Part shown: piece by piece, positions 25,816 through 39,969 of the stretch | How the letters are laid out: each line of letters begins with the position of its first letter | Numbering within the stretch: the stretch's first letter is position 1 | From: Apostichopus japonicus | Taxonomy: Eukaryota; Echinodermata; Holothuroidea; Aspidochirotida; Stichopodidae | NCBI RefSeq assembly: GCF_037975245.1 | Contig: NC_092571.1 | Span: forward strand, 17,539,917-17,603,916 | DNA: 64,000 nucleotides | Direction of reading: 5' to 3' | Notes under the pieces: generated by a model | Seen by the model: the letters and a program-made list of their open reading frames with translations, nothing else | Database searches by the model: none | What the model was told of the DNA's origin: nothing | Translations under genes and position numbers: made by a program

Positions 25816-26397
25816 AATATCATCTCAGTGTTGACGTGTTTTAGGATGTCTTCCTGAATTCTTTTAAAATCTAATTGTTCAACTTATCTTTCAAAAGTAT
25901 TTTAATAGCATATATAGTGAATACAGCATGCTACAGTAGATAAAGGTACAGTGCCTGTGAATTCCTTACACACAGTTGAGCAGATCTTCTTCTCAATCCA
26001 ATTTGAACACTATTTGCATTACTTGACAAAATGTGAACTGAACGGGTCAGCCATCACAAACATAATCCTATTTGCTTGAAGAATTCTTCATGTCATCAAC
26101 GACCCAACGTTCCTTACAGTACTGTATTTAAAAGCTTTCAAGTACAGAACTTTTTTAAGTTACCTTGAAGATGCAAGTATGTACATAGCATCACAGTGAT
26201 ATGAGTTTCTCTTTAAAGAATGTACCCACAAACCATTTGTCTATATATCCTCCTACTGGGTTCAACCTCCAGACATTAATCAGAGGGGTGGAATCTCAAA
26301 TGCGTAATGTTTACGAAGTGAAACAAGATTGGGGTATGTTGCTTCACTTTGTTTTACAGAAAGACAACCTGATTGTCATTCTTAGAGAGTAGAGATT

Positions 26398-26845
26398 AAA
26401 TACAGTGATCTGTTTGAGCTGGCTGTACATACTAAAAATAATGTCTATACAGAGAATATATACATACAGTGATCTGTCTTAGCTAGCTGTTCATACTCAT
26501 AATAATGACTATACAGCGAATATACATACAGTGATCTGTCTTAGCTACTGTAGCTGTGCATACTCATAGTAATGACTATACAGAGAATATACATACAGTG
26601 ATCTGTCTTAGCTACTGTAGCTGTGCATACTCATAATAATGACTATACAGAGAATATATACATACAGTGATCTTTCTTAGCTAGCTGTGCATACTCATAA
26701 TAATGACTATACAGAGAATATATACATACAGTGATCTGTCTGAGCTAGCTGTACGTACTCATAATAATGATTGAATATATTCGTACAGTGGTCTGTCCGA
26801 GCTAGCTGTATATACTCATAACTATACAGAGAATATATATATACA
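26398..26845. repeat. about 62-bp tandem repeat, 6-7 copies
   Basis: Units run TACAGTGATCTGTCTTAGCT, AGCTGTGCATACTCATAATA, ATGACTATACAGAGAATATA with ACA before the next. Unit lengths vary from about 60 to 70 bp through small indels; the sixth unit is shortened. Confidence 0.92.
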
Positions 26846-27134
26846 GTACTCAAAATAAAGACTACTGTAGTTAATAAGGCAACAAGAAAAGTTTTTTTTG
26901 TGTCACCTCAAGAGCTCTTTTGTGTTGGAGAGAGGAAGGAAGGGGAACTACGCTGACTGAGTATTGATTATCTCATGTTTATTTTTCTCTACTCTTAATT
27001 GTTACCTTCTTTCATTGTTATTTGTTATTTTTTGGTCGCTAGCTCGATTAACTACTATTGTTTTTCTAGTGTCCTGTTTATACTATACCACTTTGTTCTA
27101 AATATGCATAGACGAAATAAATGAAATGAAAATG

Positions 27135-27330
27135 AATGTGCAGAGGAGGGAAAGGGAGGGAGAAGGGAAGGAAGAGAGAGAAAGAGAGGGATGGGAAAGA
27201 GGGGAAGGGAAAAAGGGGAAGGGAAAAAGGGGAAGGGAAAGAGGGAAGGAAGAAGTGAATAGAGGAAAAGAAAAGTGACGGACGAAGCAGAAAAGGGAAG
27301 AGAAGGGGATCGAAGCAGAAGGGAAGGGTA
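27135..27330. repeat. nearly pure G/A tract
   Basis: About 190 bases almost only G and A on the plus strand, including four GGGAAGGGAAA-like units. It could form triplex or quadruplex structures. Confidence 0.8.
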
Positions 27331-27339
27331 AACTTGAGT

Positions 27340-30300
27340 AACAACTCCTTATCTTTAAACTTCATCAAGTAACCTAGCGTCTCGCATGATCTAGATTATA
27401 AGTCAACAGTTTTAGCACACAAATTCCTCTACTAAGACATCTATGCAGATACTGTTACTCACATGAAGCCCCGTAAACAGCTTTCATAATGTTGAGTTTT
27501 ATAACATGTATTGTTCACAAGTTGTACCAATCCAAAACAGACCTATTCTCAGACAACATAGATATATTTCACCCAGGATATTATAGTGAGTACTTAATGG
27601 TTCGGAATCTACAAATGTATGCAAATTACATGCAATATTTAAATCATTATTTATGAAATGACAGCTGTTTTTTAGTTGTGCTTAAATATACTGCCATGAA
27701 GTATACTGTACATTGTAATACAGAATTGTAAGTACAAGCTAGTGGTACATCCACTTCCATTCAGAAGAATTTAACCTCCACCAAATTAAGCAGCTGCTTT
27801 AAGATCACATTTAACAATCTGTTTGACTGTTTCTATGCAACAGTTCTCTTCTAACACTGTAAAATAGCCTCCCTTTTGAAACATCCATGTTTACATTTTC
27901 ACACCCCTGGTATGTTATATATAACCCTTATCCTACACATCGCATAGTATAGGTATAAAACAACTATCACAAACAGACAAAAAAAAAAGTATTAAATTAC
28001 AGAACACAATGGTATGGTTGGATGATGCACGCTTTCTGCAGACTGCTCCCCCTGATGCAGGAAAAGGCTTTTCACACATGGTTGCCAAGGTACAGTGAAA
28101 TTTTTTTCACTTCTCTGTAATGATCCGGGATATAAATTGGTCTTTCAAAGAATCCGTCTTAAATTTCTCCCTCATATAAAGTATATATTCGATATAAATT
28201 TCCTGCACAAAAAGTTCCCAATGTTAAAATGAAGAAGCTGATCAAAAACCTCAACAAATTTATCAGCAAACTTGATTAACTTTCCTTAATGAAATACTGG
28301 ATAAAGTTTCCTTCCGTTTCTTTTTGTGCTTTACACTGCAGATTTCTCTTTGGCCTTGTAAAGAGGAAGAAAATTCGTCGAAGTCTCCAGTACGAGTCTC
28401 CCAAAGTGTCTGTACAGTAGTTTCCTTTCAATTTTTGTAAGGTGATATAGTTATATATATTTATACTGCAGTGTGTACTTCCCTTCAATTCACTCTCCCT
28501 CTCCAAATCTTTCCCTTTTATTGTCACAGCTTTACAAGCTAAAAATGTGATCTTTGGCAGCTATCAGATCGAAGAGCTGTTGGGGGTCGTAGGTGACATG
28601 CAGAAGCCAAAATATCAGTTATCAGCCCTGCCTGCCACCGGTTAGAGACAGAGCGGTAGCAAAACTCATTAAGGGGGAAGGAAATTTGAAAATTTTACCC
28701 CCAAGGTGAGTCTAGCATCAACCGGTGGAAAATATTTGCAATTTGAAAATTGATGTTGACAGAAGGAAGAGGTCAACGAGAGGGGAAAATATTCCTACCG
28801 AAATAATGGAATGATCAAAAATCATACAACCGGTGCATCATCCTTTAAATTCTGAGAGTTACAGCATTAATTGATCCTATCAATGTACCTGTCATATTAA
28901 ATCAATTGTAATGGACAAGTGACACGATATCCTACAGAGAAATGGACTGTGCATGAGAGGGCTGCAAAAGCTTGGAGGGGGGGGGAGTTTTGGGGGGGAG
29001 GGGGAAAGAGTTACTGTCAGCCTTACTAACTTTACAATAAATATTATGTATACATTATTGTTCATTCTACATGCTATAAATCTATACCATGGATGACATA
29101 TATTTAATTCACAAGACAATCTTAAGGAATGCAAATAAATCTAGAAAGCAAATTATAGTGATACCTGGAAAGGAGATAAACTTCCCTCTCTCCATCCCCC
29201 AACTGCGGAACGCATCATTGATGTCGTCTTTTATTCACAAAACTGTCTTATCTTAACGGGTGCAAAACAAGTATGCTAGAGAGCAGACTACAGGAAAGGA
29301 AGAAAGATAATTCCCTCCCTCCAACCGTAACTGTCCAATCATCATCATGCAGCCAGCTGCCTGCCCTGTTACTGAAGTTAATTTATAAAGAATTTGCAAA
29401 TTATATTCCTATCTCTTAATTCCATATCAATTACTTAAAGTCTTTCCCCTCCCCCCCCTCCCCGACTTGTTATGATCTCTTCTAAACAGCAATTATTTGT
29501 TTGTATATACTGTTCTATATAGCAATCATTAACCACAGGACCAATGACATATACAAAGCGTATCACCACGGCAACTGGATCTTCTTGGGTTTTGGGCATT
29601 GCTCATGATTACTCATGAGCTGAAATTACAAGATGAAAGATAGTTGAGCAGAGTGAATCAATGACGGACATTAATGCGCGTACAAAATCTCGTCCATGAA
29701 AGTTGCAAGATGGCATAGACTGCTCTACCATGTTAGGGAGTACGCTCCACTGCAGCCTACATGTACCGTAACTCCTGTGCGATTTTCAAACGCATATCCA
29801 AACCCTCAAAGAAACAATTACAGATTTCGAATTCTATCATAGACAGAATTTCAATCAAATTGACCTTATAGTTATGGGCATGAATTTGCATATTTACATT
29901 TTTAACGAAAAGTGAACTGCATCAAATATGTACATAGGCTCAACGAAAATGAATATTATACATATACCTGAAGGCAAAATCCTTCCTCCACTCTATAAAC
30001 AGGACCCTTGTCACATCACACAGTGTGCAGCATCTTTCCAGGCTATACCATTTTCAAACATAATTATACTCAGACTTTTCTATCAAGAACTCGAAATTGG
30101 ACTGAGTGCGGTAGCTGATCATGTCGGACAATTTGTCAAGAGGAGGGTCTGTTGGATTCACTTGGTCTTATTTTAATTGAAATCTTTGACATTTTGCTCG
30201 GTGAATTTCATATCGAGGATATACGAATGGACAAATAGTTGTGAAATTTTGACATAAATATCTTACTATTGGTGTTTGTTGGGCTAATTAATGACAACTG

Positions 30301-31880
30301 AGGCCTGAATAGACGTAATGATAATATTAACAAAATTTCAAGATAAAAGTTCATTAAGATGAACATCATGATGTGGAAAATATATTTTACAGAGCTGAAC
30401 GGCACTGCCAGTGTCTTCATAACATGGCATCCCATCAACAAAAGACTCCCACTGAGTCCTCCCGCTTAAGAAAGAAAATCCCAGTGTACAATATTTACAT
30501 AAATACATACATAATGTAGTTTACATGTACGTAATATACTGAAATGTACTGATTTGTCTTATTATATGACTGTATAGCAAACTTAAATATTTGATATTAC
30601 TTTACTATGCAAGTAAAACAATTATATATGTGTCTTTAATATTTATGTACATTTTAGACTATTTTTTTCATTTTAGGGCCCCTTTATAACATACAGGCCC
30701 CGCACCTGCTTAATCCGGCCATGGAGGCTCCATAATGTTTTGGTATAAATTTCCAATTTCAACTGACCACCACCTTTGTTATATTTAATTCTATTCAATC
30801 TTTTAGACCAAAATTTACATATTTTAACTTAATTTTAATGGAACTGAACTGATCTTGATTGATGTTTATCTGTAGCCCATGAACTTATATTGGTTAAAAA
30901 ATCAATTCAAGATCGAATACTGATAAGCAGGCCAGATGAGAGGGCGGGCAAGGGGATAAAGCATGGGCCCAGCTGGGTCAATTTAGGGAATGGGGTGCTA
31001 TATACTGTATGTGGATGGATCAGGTCAGGGCCTCTTCAATTCAAGGAAGGTCTTGGTGACATGATTATCCCTCTAGACCAGACTATCAACACCCTTGCTG
31101 ATAACATAATCTACATCTGCAGTGAATCACCATGCAGTCTCCATTTCACCTGAGCCTATAATTCCCAAAATGCTTTGGCAGGGAATAATTTTGTATTCAA
31201 ATTCTTGTTTAGCAGTTTTGAGGTGTGGGAATTTGGTCTCTGCTGTATAATTAATACAAAAATACTAAAAATTATGAGATTCTGTCACAAGAAAAGTTTA
31301 TATGTATCTTTCAATTTGCATTTTGTATATTTTGCTCCATAATACTGGAGAAATATTTTGTGTGGTTACCTGTAGTACACAATATTATTAACATTTATCT
31401 TTGTATTGTTAGAAATTTGTTATTTGTCTTGGCAACTATAGCTTTTACAGAAAAGGAAACAAAAGTGAACTTTGATTCCTTTTTTATCTACCTGGACTGA
31501 CGTGGATGGAAGTTGAGACACTTCCTGTTATGGATCACTTGATCAATATCTCCCTACAAATCACATTTGAATCTCCACCATTCCATATCTGAAGCATCGC
31601 TAAAATGTATTCATTACACAATCTTGCATCTTTCAAATCTTCTGACCTTTGACTCAATCATTTATACAGTTTTCTGTACCTGAGTTTACAAAGGATATGG
31701 TAATTCAGTTATAGTAACTTACAGTGACAGCTTATTCCTTATCATTTTTAGATGTTCAATTGATTTCATTTGTGGGACAATGCATGTAAAAGAATCTTAG
31801 TAGGCAAAAAAATCTAAAAATCCTTACCTATACTGTTTTAAGGAACAGCACCCATGATTTACAACCTATACTCAACTCCA
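27340..31880. other. intron 1, no supported gene
   Basis: AT-rich DNA with a G-run at 28977-29004 and C-run near 29448-29462. A mini-exon candidate at 27487-27463 on the minus strand (ATG, eight codons MKAVYGAS, then /GTGAGT) would fit the 21-kb exon phase but is too short to support. Confidence 0.4.
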
Positions 31881-31885
31881 AGCAC

Positions 31886-31938
31886 CACCCCCACCCTCCC
31901 ACCGCCCCCACCCTCCCACCTCCCCCACCCTCCCACCT
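31886..31938. repeat. 17-bp C-rich tandem repeat, 3 copies
   Basis: CCCCCACCCTCCCACC plus G or T repeated three times. The G-rich strand could form a quadruplex. Confidence 0.85.
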
Positions 31939-34133
31939 CATCCTTCTATATATTGGTTTTTGCTATATATCCCATTTATCTAGAGCTAAATTGTCATTTT
32001 TGACAGGGTACTGCATCCCACTGATCTCGATATCTTTCAGAATACTGTACATATGTGTCAATGACCACTCCCAGCTCTTAGTGATAAACACACCACAAGA
32101 AAATACAGTCTAGGTGTTATCTTTGGCATGATTTTTTTTTTTACATCCAGTTTGGCTTGAAGTATTACTCAAGTTCTGGTTACATAAATTTATCATCACC
32201 TAAATAATATCTGTTAAATCCATTACAGCTTCATTGTGATGATTCATAGTATGTACAGTAAATAAACTGAGGGGTCCAAGTTGGGGACAAATATTACTGT
32301 ATCGGTCCTCAAGATCGTCTACCATATTTCACTGTATACATCATGTACAGGAATCATGGTATCATGTCGATCGCACACGTTACTTTATTTGCATGACGTC
32401 ATGTAGCTGGATTAAAAACACTGGTGTGTAGAGTAGAGTGAATGCCATGTGTGTTTACAAAAGCTTAGGTGCAACAAATTTTTACCAAATGTGTCACTAT
32501 ATATATCATTCATTCGGTATGCAAAATTTGGGTTTACGGTTTTCTACATTGTCCAAAACTTAGATCATGCCTTAGGTAAATGTTGATTCACTGACATACC
32601 ACCAAAAAAATTGGGATACAACATATTGACTTGTTGTAACGATAACACTGCAGTACCTAGCCTACAGCCTGTCAAGAAGTACTTGTTCCGCATTTAACCT
32701 TGCATTCGTAGGCGCAACGATCTTCACTTAGAGCATTTGCCCACTTCTTGATGCATTCTGAAAGCATGGGCTACCTTCATAGTACATAAAATCTCACTGA
32801 TTCACAATACTTAAGCACAATTATGTAGTTCAATGCCAATTATGCATGTACAAGGACTACATGCTTGCACTCAATGTGACTTGACCTTGGGTCACGGAAA
32901 ACCCTGGATGTCGAAACCACAGAACTAGGCACCATCTTTCTCTGGATTTCCACTGAATAAAAATAGTTCGTTTAAGTATGATTTACTGTAGAATTAAACT
33001 TTATAATGAACATTGTATTGCATTCTTTAAATAATCAAGTTTTAAATTACAGTCAAGTTGTACTTCTCTGGGTATTTTTAAGAAAATGTTAGCAAATTTT
33101 GTATGCAGGTGCTACAATTTTGGCGACAAAATTCTATTAACCTGTAATAAATATCACGCTGAAATCATTAATACAAGTGAGACCAGCATGCATGGGCCTC
33201 ATTTTATACACATTCTTTGAGGACATAGCGCTTCAGCAGTATGGCCTCCACAGAAATATAACAAACAATTCTTTAAAGTTCTTTAGCTATAGGGAGGGGC
33301 CTTCATCGGCAGGCATATGTGAAAGCAATGAACCGAGAGTACTATCTGATTGGTCACGATATAGGATAATCACACAATAATTGCAGTACACCCTTTTCCA
33401 TTAACTTATTCACTTGACCTTTGCATATATTAGATTATATAGTGTAACAGGCAGTAAGTGTGCTATTTCGTTGCCTATCATTGTTGATAGAGCTGTGCAA
33501 CCTTATCGTGGGGTTGTTATCGGATCAACCTATTCATCACTCACATTTGATAAATTGGTGTTCATAATCCTGTAAGAATGCTTTCAAATTATTTCATTGG
33601 CTTGTTCTCCTACCAAGAGAAAGAATCAAGTACAGCATCTGCTACAGTAACCCATTCACTTAATAGCGAGTAAAAAATACAGGAAGGTTAGCCCAGAATC
33701 TAATATGCAAATTAGGATAATAGGACGACTACCTACTCACCACTCACATTTTTCTTAACTTATGCAATATATATTTTCTCAGGATGCTTTTAAAATAATT
33801 AAAGTTTTGTTAATTTAAACACCTTCAAGCCATCATGTTACTTTAATTGAAATTTCCAAATTGTGTTGTGAAAATTTGACAACCGGTGACAATTTGAAAT
33901 TTCTTCCATAAAATGAACAAATTTGGATGATTCCCCAGTACAACTTGATTAACATGTGACTGTTTCCATATTGTTAAGACTTCTGCTGGCACAAAATTTA
34001 TTACGAGTTAACTAACATCCTTTCACTTCGTACCAGGCCTGATCCTTAGCTTCCAGAAAGGAGGTGGGACTACCCACTGGATGACTTTATATGACACGTT
34101 GACATCGAGGACGATGCCTAGAGATGGACTTAC

Positions 34134-34251
34134 CAGAAGCTAGACCCTCTACTACATAGAATGTACATTCCAATGTTCCAATTATATATGTTGTACGAGC
34201 CTCTTCGATTGGAGAACGCTTCAGACAGATCTCTGTTTGATTTGGTGTCAT
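34134..34251 (-). CDS. possible alternative first coding exon
   Basis: Minus-strand ATG at 34251, preceded two codons earlier by an in-frame TGA, opens 39 codons plus one base and ends at TTCTG/GTAAGT, a strong donor. The peptide starts MTPNQTEICLKRSP and ends YVVEGLAS. It is not low-complexity and no dispersed repeat is visible in it. The phase (one base left over) is exactly what the 21-kb exon requires, again giving Ala at the junction. If used, it would replace the membrane anchor with a soluble N-terminus. The area (34090-34290) is richer in CpG than its surroundings, as expected for a second promoter. Phase agreement alone happens one time in three, and no homology is recognised. A different open frame of 72 codons overlaps it but does not fit the splice phase. 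Confidence 0.33.
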
Positions 34252-35005
34252 TAATCACACGCTCATCCCGCGTCGGCGGTCGGTATCGTGGAGGATAAAT
34301 AATGCTTTTAATTAAAGGGTGGTTGAAGATAATACAAATCCCCGGCAATCAAAAGAACATTTCATCAGAAGTTTCCGTCAAAATCCTGCTTGGTATTTTG
34401 CTTTTGCCTCAAGTGCCATGACTTGAGAAAGACAAGCGAATACAAATTCAGATATGTATATTAATATAAACACGACTCTGTAAAGAGCATACCAGAATTG
34501 ACATGAAAATCTCATCTATATCCATTTTTTTTTTTTTTTTAACTTTTCATTTTTGTTCCTTTCTTTGTCAAGGAATCATAGAGCTGTTCTTATGTGTGAT
34601 TAAGCAGAAGACTGAAGTACCTTATTCCAATAGTAGTTAAGAAAAAGAATCTCTGACAAGAAAGTATTTGGTATGAATCCTGCATTCGTGTAATTTATTT
34701 TTTAAATACTGCAATCAACTCTGTTAAATATGAACGCTAGTAGACTGCAGTACAATACCAATTAAACCATACCTTATTACGTACTGTACCCTACCATACC
34801 ATAACTTCCCAAACCACACCACACCATAATATTTTATCCGATGTCTCGTAGCAAAAATGGAAAATGCTACGCAAGTTGCAATACAGCTGCAAAGACATAT
34901 AAAGCAGTTCTTGTATGTCACAGAAAACCACAGTATTTTAACAGGCAAAACTTGGCGATTTCAAAATTGCTATATGAATACAATTCAAACACTTAATTAT
35001 GTATG

Positions 35006-35250
35006 AGTGTACATATGTATGTATTTTAGATCCTCCTGCAAGCAGGAACTCGCCAAGAAGCCTCATTGGCTTATCAAAGCCGCAAGCTGACCGAAGTCAG
35101 TCTCTTAGATTCGTACTTAACGTCCATGATTATGAATTGTCAATTGTTAACAACTCTGTAACTGGACCACGTACATTAATCTTGGAGTGACTTGAACCTG
35201 GGACCTAATGATTGGAAGGCACCGGCGTTAACCACTGAGCTAACACTTAT
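35006..35250 (-). mobile_element. tRNA-derived SINE
   Basis: On the minus strand the element starts with a tRNA-like head: A box TAGCTCAGTGGTTA (35242-35229) and B box GGTTCAAGTCA (35198-35188), about 30 bases apart, the pol III promoter layout. The T-stem beside the B box does not pair, so it is not a functional tRNA. A body of about 150 bases follows and the element ends in an ATAC-rich tail. The plus-strand frame across it is incidental. Confidence 0.7.
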
Positions 35251-35499
35251 TATTCCCTGTTACATGTTAACTTGATAATCCCTTTAAGGTGACATCCTAA
35301 TAGCAATATATTAAAGAACCATCTGAATAACAAGACGAGTCAATAACCGACGAGCCGCCAGTCTACGGAGTATGCGGCAGAATGGCCTAATAAACAATCC
35401 CAGTATTCGCCTTACCATAAGCTTTGTATATGATTGAACCCTGCTGTAATATTGGTCGTTCTGGCTGTAATTTTGCTCACAAAAGACGATTCAACTTAC

Positions 35500-35526
35500 C
35501 TCATTAATCGGTTCAGGTTCAGGCAT
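35500..35526 (-). CDS. possible nine-codon first exon
   Basis: Minus-strand ATG at 35526 encodes MPEPEPINE and runs into GAG/GTAAGTTG, an excellent donor. A TGA stands in frame eight codons upstream, so translation would have to start here. It ends on a whole codon. That does not fit the 21-kb exon but does fit the 9.2-kb exon, so a transcript using it would skip the former. The proline-glutamate run could also be chance. Confidence 0.22.
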
Positions 35527-35619
35527 TATTGAGTGGTCGATTGCCGTTCAATCCACTCTAACAGACCTATAAACTGTAACTTGTTTCCTTCAATGAAAGC
35601 TGAGCAAGTTTGATCATCA

Positions 35620-38100
35620 AGTGTTAGCAAACAACGTAACAGCCGAATGACCGAGTTCTTCATCTGAGTGTGTACACAAGACTACAGAAGCCTGATCTCG
35701 TAAATAATAACCAGCAATTGACTCACGTTTATGTGCATATCTATCTTTAAAACATGAGTACATCTTCAAACTAAACCCTTGAGATATTTTTCATTCCTTT
35801 TTTTTTGTTGCCTGGTTTAAATTATCTTAAAACTAAACATCAGTAACAATGATTGGTACTCAAAGTTCTACCAGGAATGCTTGCACTATATTTTAAAAGG
35901 TTGTTAATTATTATTGGGAATTGCAAAGCAGACTGTCCCAAATTGTCCTTTCTTTGTCTGTCTTTATGAATCTTTCAGACTGGTAGCCGGCCATCACAAA
36001 GAAGTAACCTTGTGTTAAGAGTATATATAAATTAACAGTAATTACGAACAGAAATCCTGAATTTATGAGGTCGATGGCCAGGCGTGTTAATGTTGACTGA
36101 TGATCAATAATGTACCTTGCAACAATTGTAGGCAATTAAACATGCTGAGAGCTTTGCAGGTTAGGCAATGCAACTTTACGGCATAGTATATTAATTATAA
36201 TCTTCTAAAGGTCAAACACACCACTATGACATGAAGGCCTAAACTTGTAACTGCATGCCCACAGCATTTCTACTCTTGCGCAGTTTGTCTCTGTGGTTTA
36301 GGACAACACCTTGCTGTCAAAGACTGTCACTAACTTCAAACAGCCTGCAGCCATTTGAGTTTCCTTACTACTCTTTCCAATTACTGTTCTTCCCAATGGA
36401 ATCACTTCAATAACTAGCAAGGGGGGGGGGGGGGTTAAGAGCTGGGTGGCACTGATGTTGTTTCCCCCCATTTTTTGGAAGCTTCCTACCCCCTGATATT
36501 AACTAGCATAGCAATATGTTACTATGAATGCCTCAAAATATTTCTCAACCCATGTCCCCTTAACCTGGTCTTCTCCTGAGCAACTCACTAGCCCCCAGCT
36601 CATTTCACCTGGTGGATAATCTGCATCACCAATTCATTACAAGAACAACTTTCCATTAAATTATTCATAGGCAATTTAGGCTGGAGTACATATGACTCAC
36701 CTGTAATGAAAGGCTCTTAAGCCTACAGTAGGCTAACAGTAGGTGTTGTTGCTGGTTTGTTAATATGAACAAATTTTCTTGAGGTTATGCTCTTCTAATG
36801 TGATATTAATACAACAAATTAACAATATATTTTTGAAGGTGGGGGGGGGGGTTATATTTGAGGAAAAAATGACAAAACTAAGCTTTAGCTTAATGTACAA
36901 CTCATGTTCAGCTTTAAGAGAAATAAAAGCAGCTTTATACAGTAATTTTTCGATACTTTGAACAGACTTTCCATACTTTAAAAGTTTATGTTTTAAAGAA
37001 AATACGATCCTTAAGATTTACACATACTTTCAATTTTTTTCTTCACTATCATTACCCTCATGATGGAAACATATTGTGTGGAGAATAAAAAAGTTAATTT
37101 TACCTAATATCTGATGTGCATTAAAAACTGTATACAATCCCCAGGCCCCGGCAACAAGTATTTATCCAACATACTACCGCTGCATAAACCAAACCCAGCT
37201 TTTGCGAATTTAATTTTGTAATATTTCTTACATATCATTTGATACCAACAAATGTATATAAAACCTGTTGAACAGTTTGCCTGATAAAGTTTCATTTTAC
37301 AATTAAGATCATGTTTCAATAATTATGCAGAAAGTTCAAACTGTTGGATATTTCCATTTTGTAACATGTTGATGTTCTGCCAAAATATTTATTTAATGGA
37401 ATCATTGATTGCTCCTTCATTAGCATCGATTTTAGTTTCAAGATGTAAGATCGAATGTCTTTGCTTGATCAAGTTACATTTTTAGTTTTTCAAGAACTTT
37501 TTAAGAACTGTGGCAGGTTTGCTTTAATATGTTATCACAAATTTCGTGACCAAACGCAAAAGAACTGCCAACTTATTGATACATTTCCACACTAAAGACT
37601 TCCAAGTTTATCAATTTTTTTGCCCTATGACATTTCAAACATTTAATCTTTGTAGAGTTCAAAAATCACATTTGGCTGAAGGCAAGTTTCAGAGAAGAAC
37701 TTCCCTCCTCACTTTTTAATTCATTTGTTTCTTTGAAAAACAGAACCAAACATATTTTCAAAACAACTTGAGGCTACAGGAACATGCCACCTGCTGTTTT
37801 GTGAAAATTCACTTTAATGATTTATGCTAAGATTTCTGGAAATGAAAAAAAATATAACAAAAATAGACTTCTTTTACTTAAAAATATCTCTAAGAAAGAT
37901 GAAAAAAAGTCAGTTTCCAAACTTGCTAACACAGTACTCCAAGGTCAGCTTAGGTTCAGTTCTGTAAGTAGTCCTTGATAGAGTAAAGCCAACAGCAAAA
38001 TTGTAACAATAATTATTTAGATCTGTGACACCTGGAATACACTTGCAGTGTTGTAACATTACAGGGATAATTATAGGTATCGAATTCAGATTGGTTTTCA
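35620..38100. other. intron 1, no supported gene
   Basis: AT-rich sequence with G-runs at 36421-36434 and 36841-36850. A donor (ACAG/GTGAGT near 36700, minus strand) has an open stretch behind it but no recognisable protein or convincing acceptor. Confidence 0.4.
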
Positions 38101-38105
38101 GAGTG

Positions 38106-38480
38106 TTTGATAAAAGGAAAAGGGGGGGGGGTGGAGGAGGAAGGGGCTGGAAGATTAAGAGGATTAGGGGGAAGTTGGAGAGGGTGAGCGGTAAAATGGT
38201 AAAGTAGGAAGGTAGGACAGGAGAGGACATGAGAAGGGACGAAGGGGAATGCAAGAGCAGAGAGACGGGGCATGAAATGAAGAGAAGATAGAGGGTTGTG
38301 GATGAGCAAATGGAAGTTGTGTAGAAGTAGGGATGAGGGAAGTAGACAGAGGGGTAAAGGGGATAGAATGGCAGAAAGAATAAGAAAGGAAGATGAAGAA
38401 AATGGGAAAGGGGAGGGGGGACAAAACTGAGGGAAGAGGGAGGGACAGCACAATGAAGGACAAGAGGTGACCGGCACAGG
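38106..38480. repeat. G/A-rich purine tract
   Basis: About 370 bases strongly enriched in G and A on the plus strand. The three overlapping serine/proline/leucine-rich frames on the other strand are products of this composition. Confidence 0.75.
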
Positions 38481-39969
38481 ATAGGATGATTCCATCCTTA
38501 ACAGTAAATGTAGCCTGCATAATTATGTCTCAAAACCTGATGCACTGTGCAATATATGATGACTATAAAGAAGCTTACATGTCTCTATTTAAGCACTTCA
38601 TGTACCAGTGCTTCGCATGTAATATTGTTAATACTATGAATAACATTTAGGTGGGACTACCATTGTATGACATTTAAACTTTCCACATTTATACATACTC
38701 ACAGCACATTAACTTAAGAACTACAAATGTTGTACACTCTACAAAGATAAAATGGTCACTTGTGCATTAAGTACCTTTGCACATTGATAATATAGTTAAA
38801 ATGTATCCTCAGTTATACAATCAACAAGATTCCAAGAAATCAAATCCACAGTAAACACTTAAAAACGTCCCTCTCAGAATAAATTCCAAAAGTCTGAAAT
38901 CCTACACTTTTAACAAAACCCATCCCACTCGCCATCATTCATGACATAAATTGACCAATCAAAATTCCTCCTACTATGTCTTTTCTCTTTGGAATGTATA
39001 GTACTAAACAGCTTCTATGTGGTTTTGTTTACCCTTCCTAAGTTTATCAAATTATCTCTATATACTTCTTGTTTAATACTGCTGTCCAAGCATGCAGATA
39101 CTGAAAGATCAACCCACACATCATGGACAGCTCGGAATGTAGGTTTTCTTACACCCATGAACAAAAAAGTGTTTTCAACAAAAAACCTGACTATTTTTGT
39201 TTGCCTATTTGACTGTACATACCAGTCAGTCCTTACACAAACTACCCTCTATTATCCCACTTCATTTTCAATCCAACATTTTAAACTTACTGTACTTTAA
39301 AATGCCTAGTACAATAGCTGACAAAAAGCATTGTTACTAAGAATGTCACAGCAGAGTATAAGAATACCATAAAATACTTCTATTTCTGTTTTCTGTTTTT
39401 TTGCTTTCAAAATTACTCACATTTTCAGAGTAGAAGCTTAGTCATCATATACATAACTGTAATGATCTGGGAAACCGGTATGTAAACAAAGTATATATAC
39501 CACTCAAAAACAAAATAGAGGAATGTTTTAGTAGTCTAAGCCAATTGTTAGAGGTATACAATGATAATATATCAAAGATTACCATATTGCGCTGTTTGTC
39601 AACAGTGTGCTTTAGCAGGAATTGAGGAAATTAATAGGAAAACAATTAAGGAAGCTTAAGGCCACTCAAAACAGTATACTGTACATAGCAAGGTTTATGT
39701 AGTAGGCCATAATATTCAAATGTGTTTGCTTGCTTTTTTTCTCCTTTGTCACCTTGATACGACCCTCCAGTGGTGAATGTTGTGACCTGGGACAGAGAAA
39801 GGGGCCCAATAAGGAGGTACAGTATCATCCTCATATTTGAGAAATCTTTATATGATTAAGGATGCTGAGATGCAAAATGTTTTAATATTTTGTATCTTTT
39901 TAAGTAAATTGTGTGTGAAATTTTTTCCACAAATATTGGTAAAATTAAGTGAAATCAAACTAAAGTAAA

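Noticed and set aside
35181-35250. Functional tRNA gene on the minus strand
   Set aside because: A and B boxes are present but the T-arm and acceptor stems do not pair; a SINE head fits better.
37910-38520. Three overlapping serine/proline/leucine-rich frames up to 160 codons on the minus strand
   Set aside because: They lie opposite a purine-rich tract, and all three frames look alike, as expected from biased composition.
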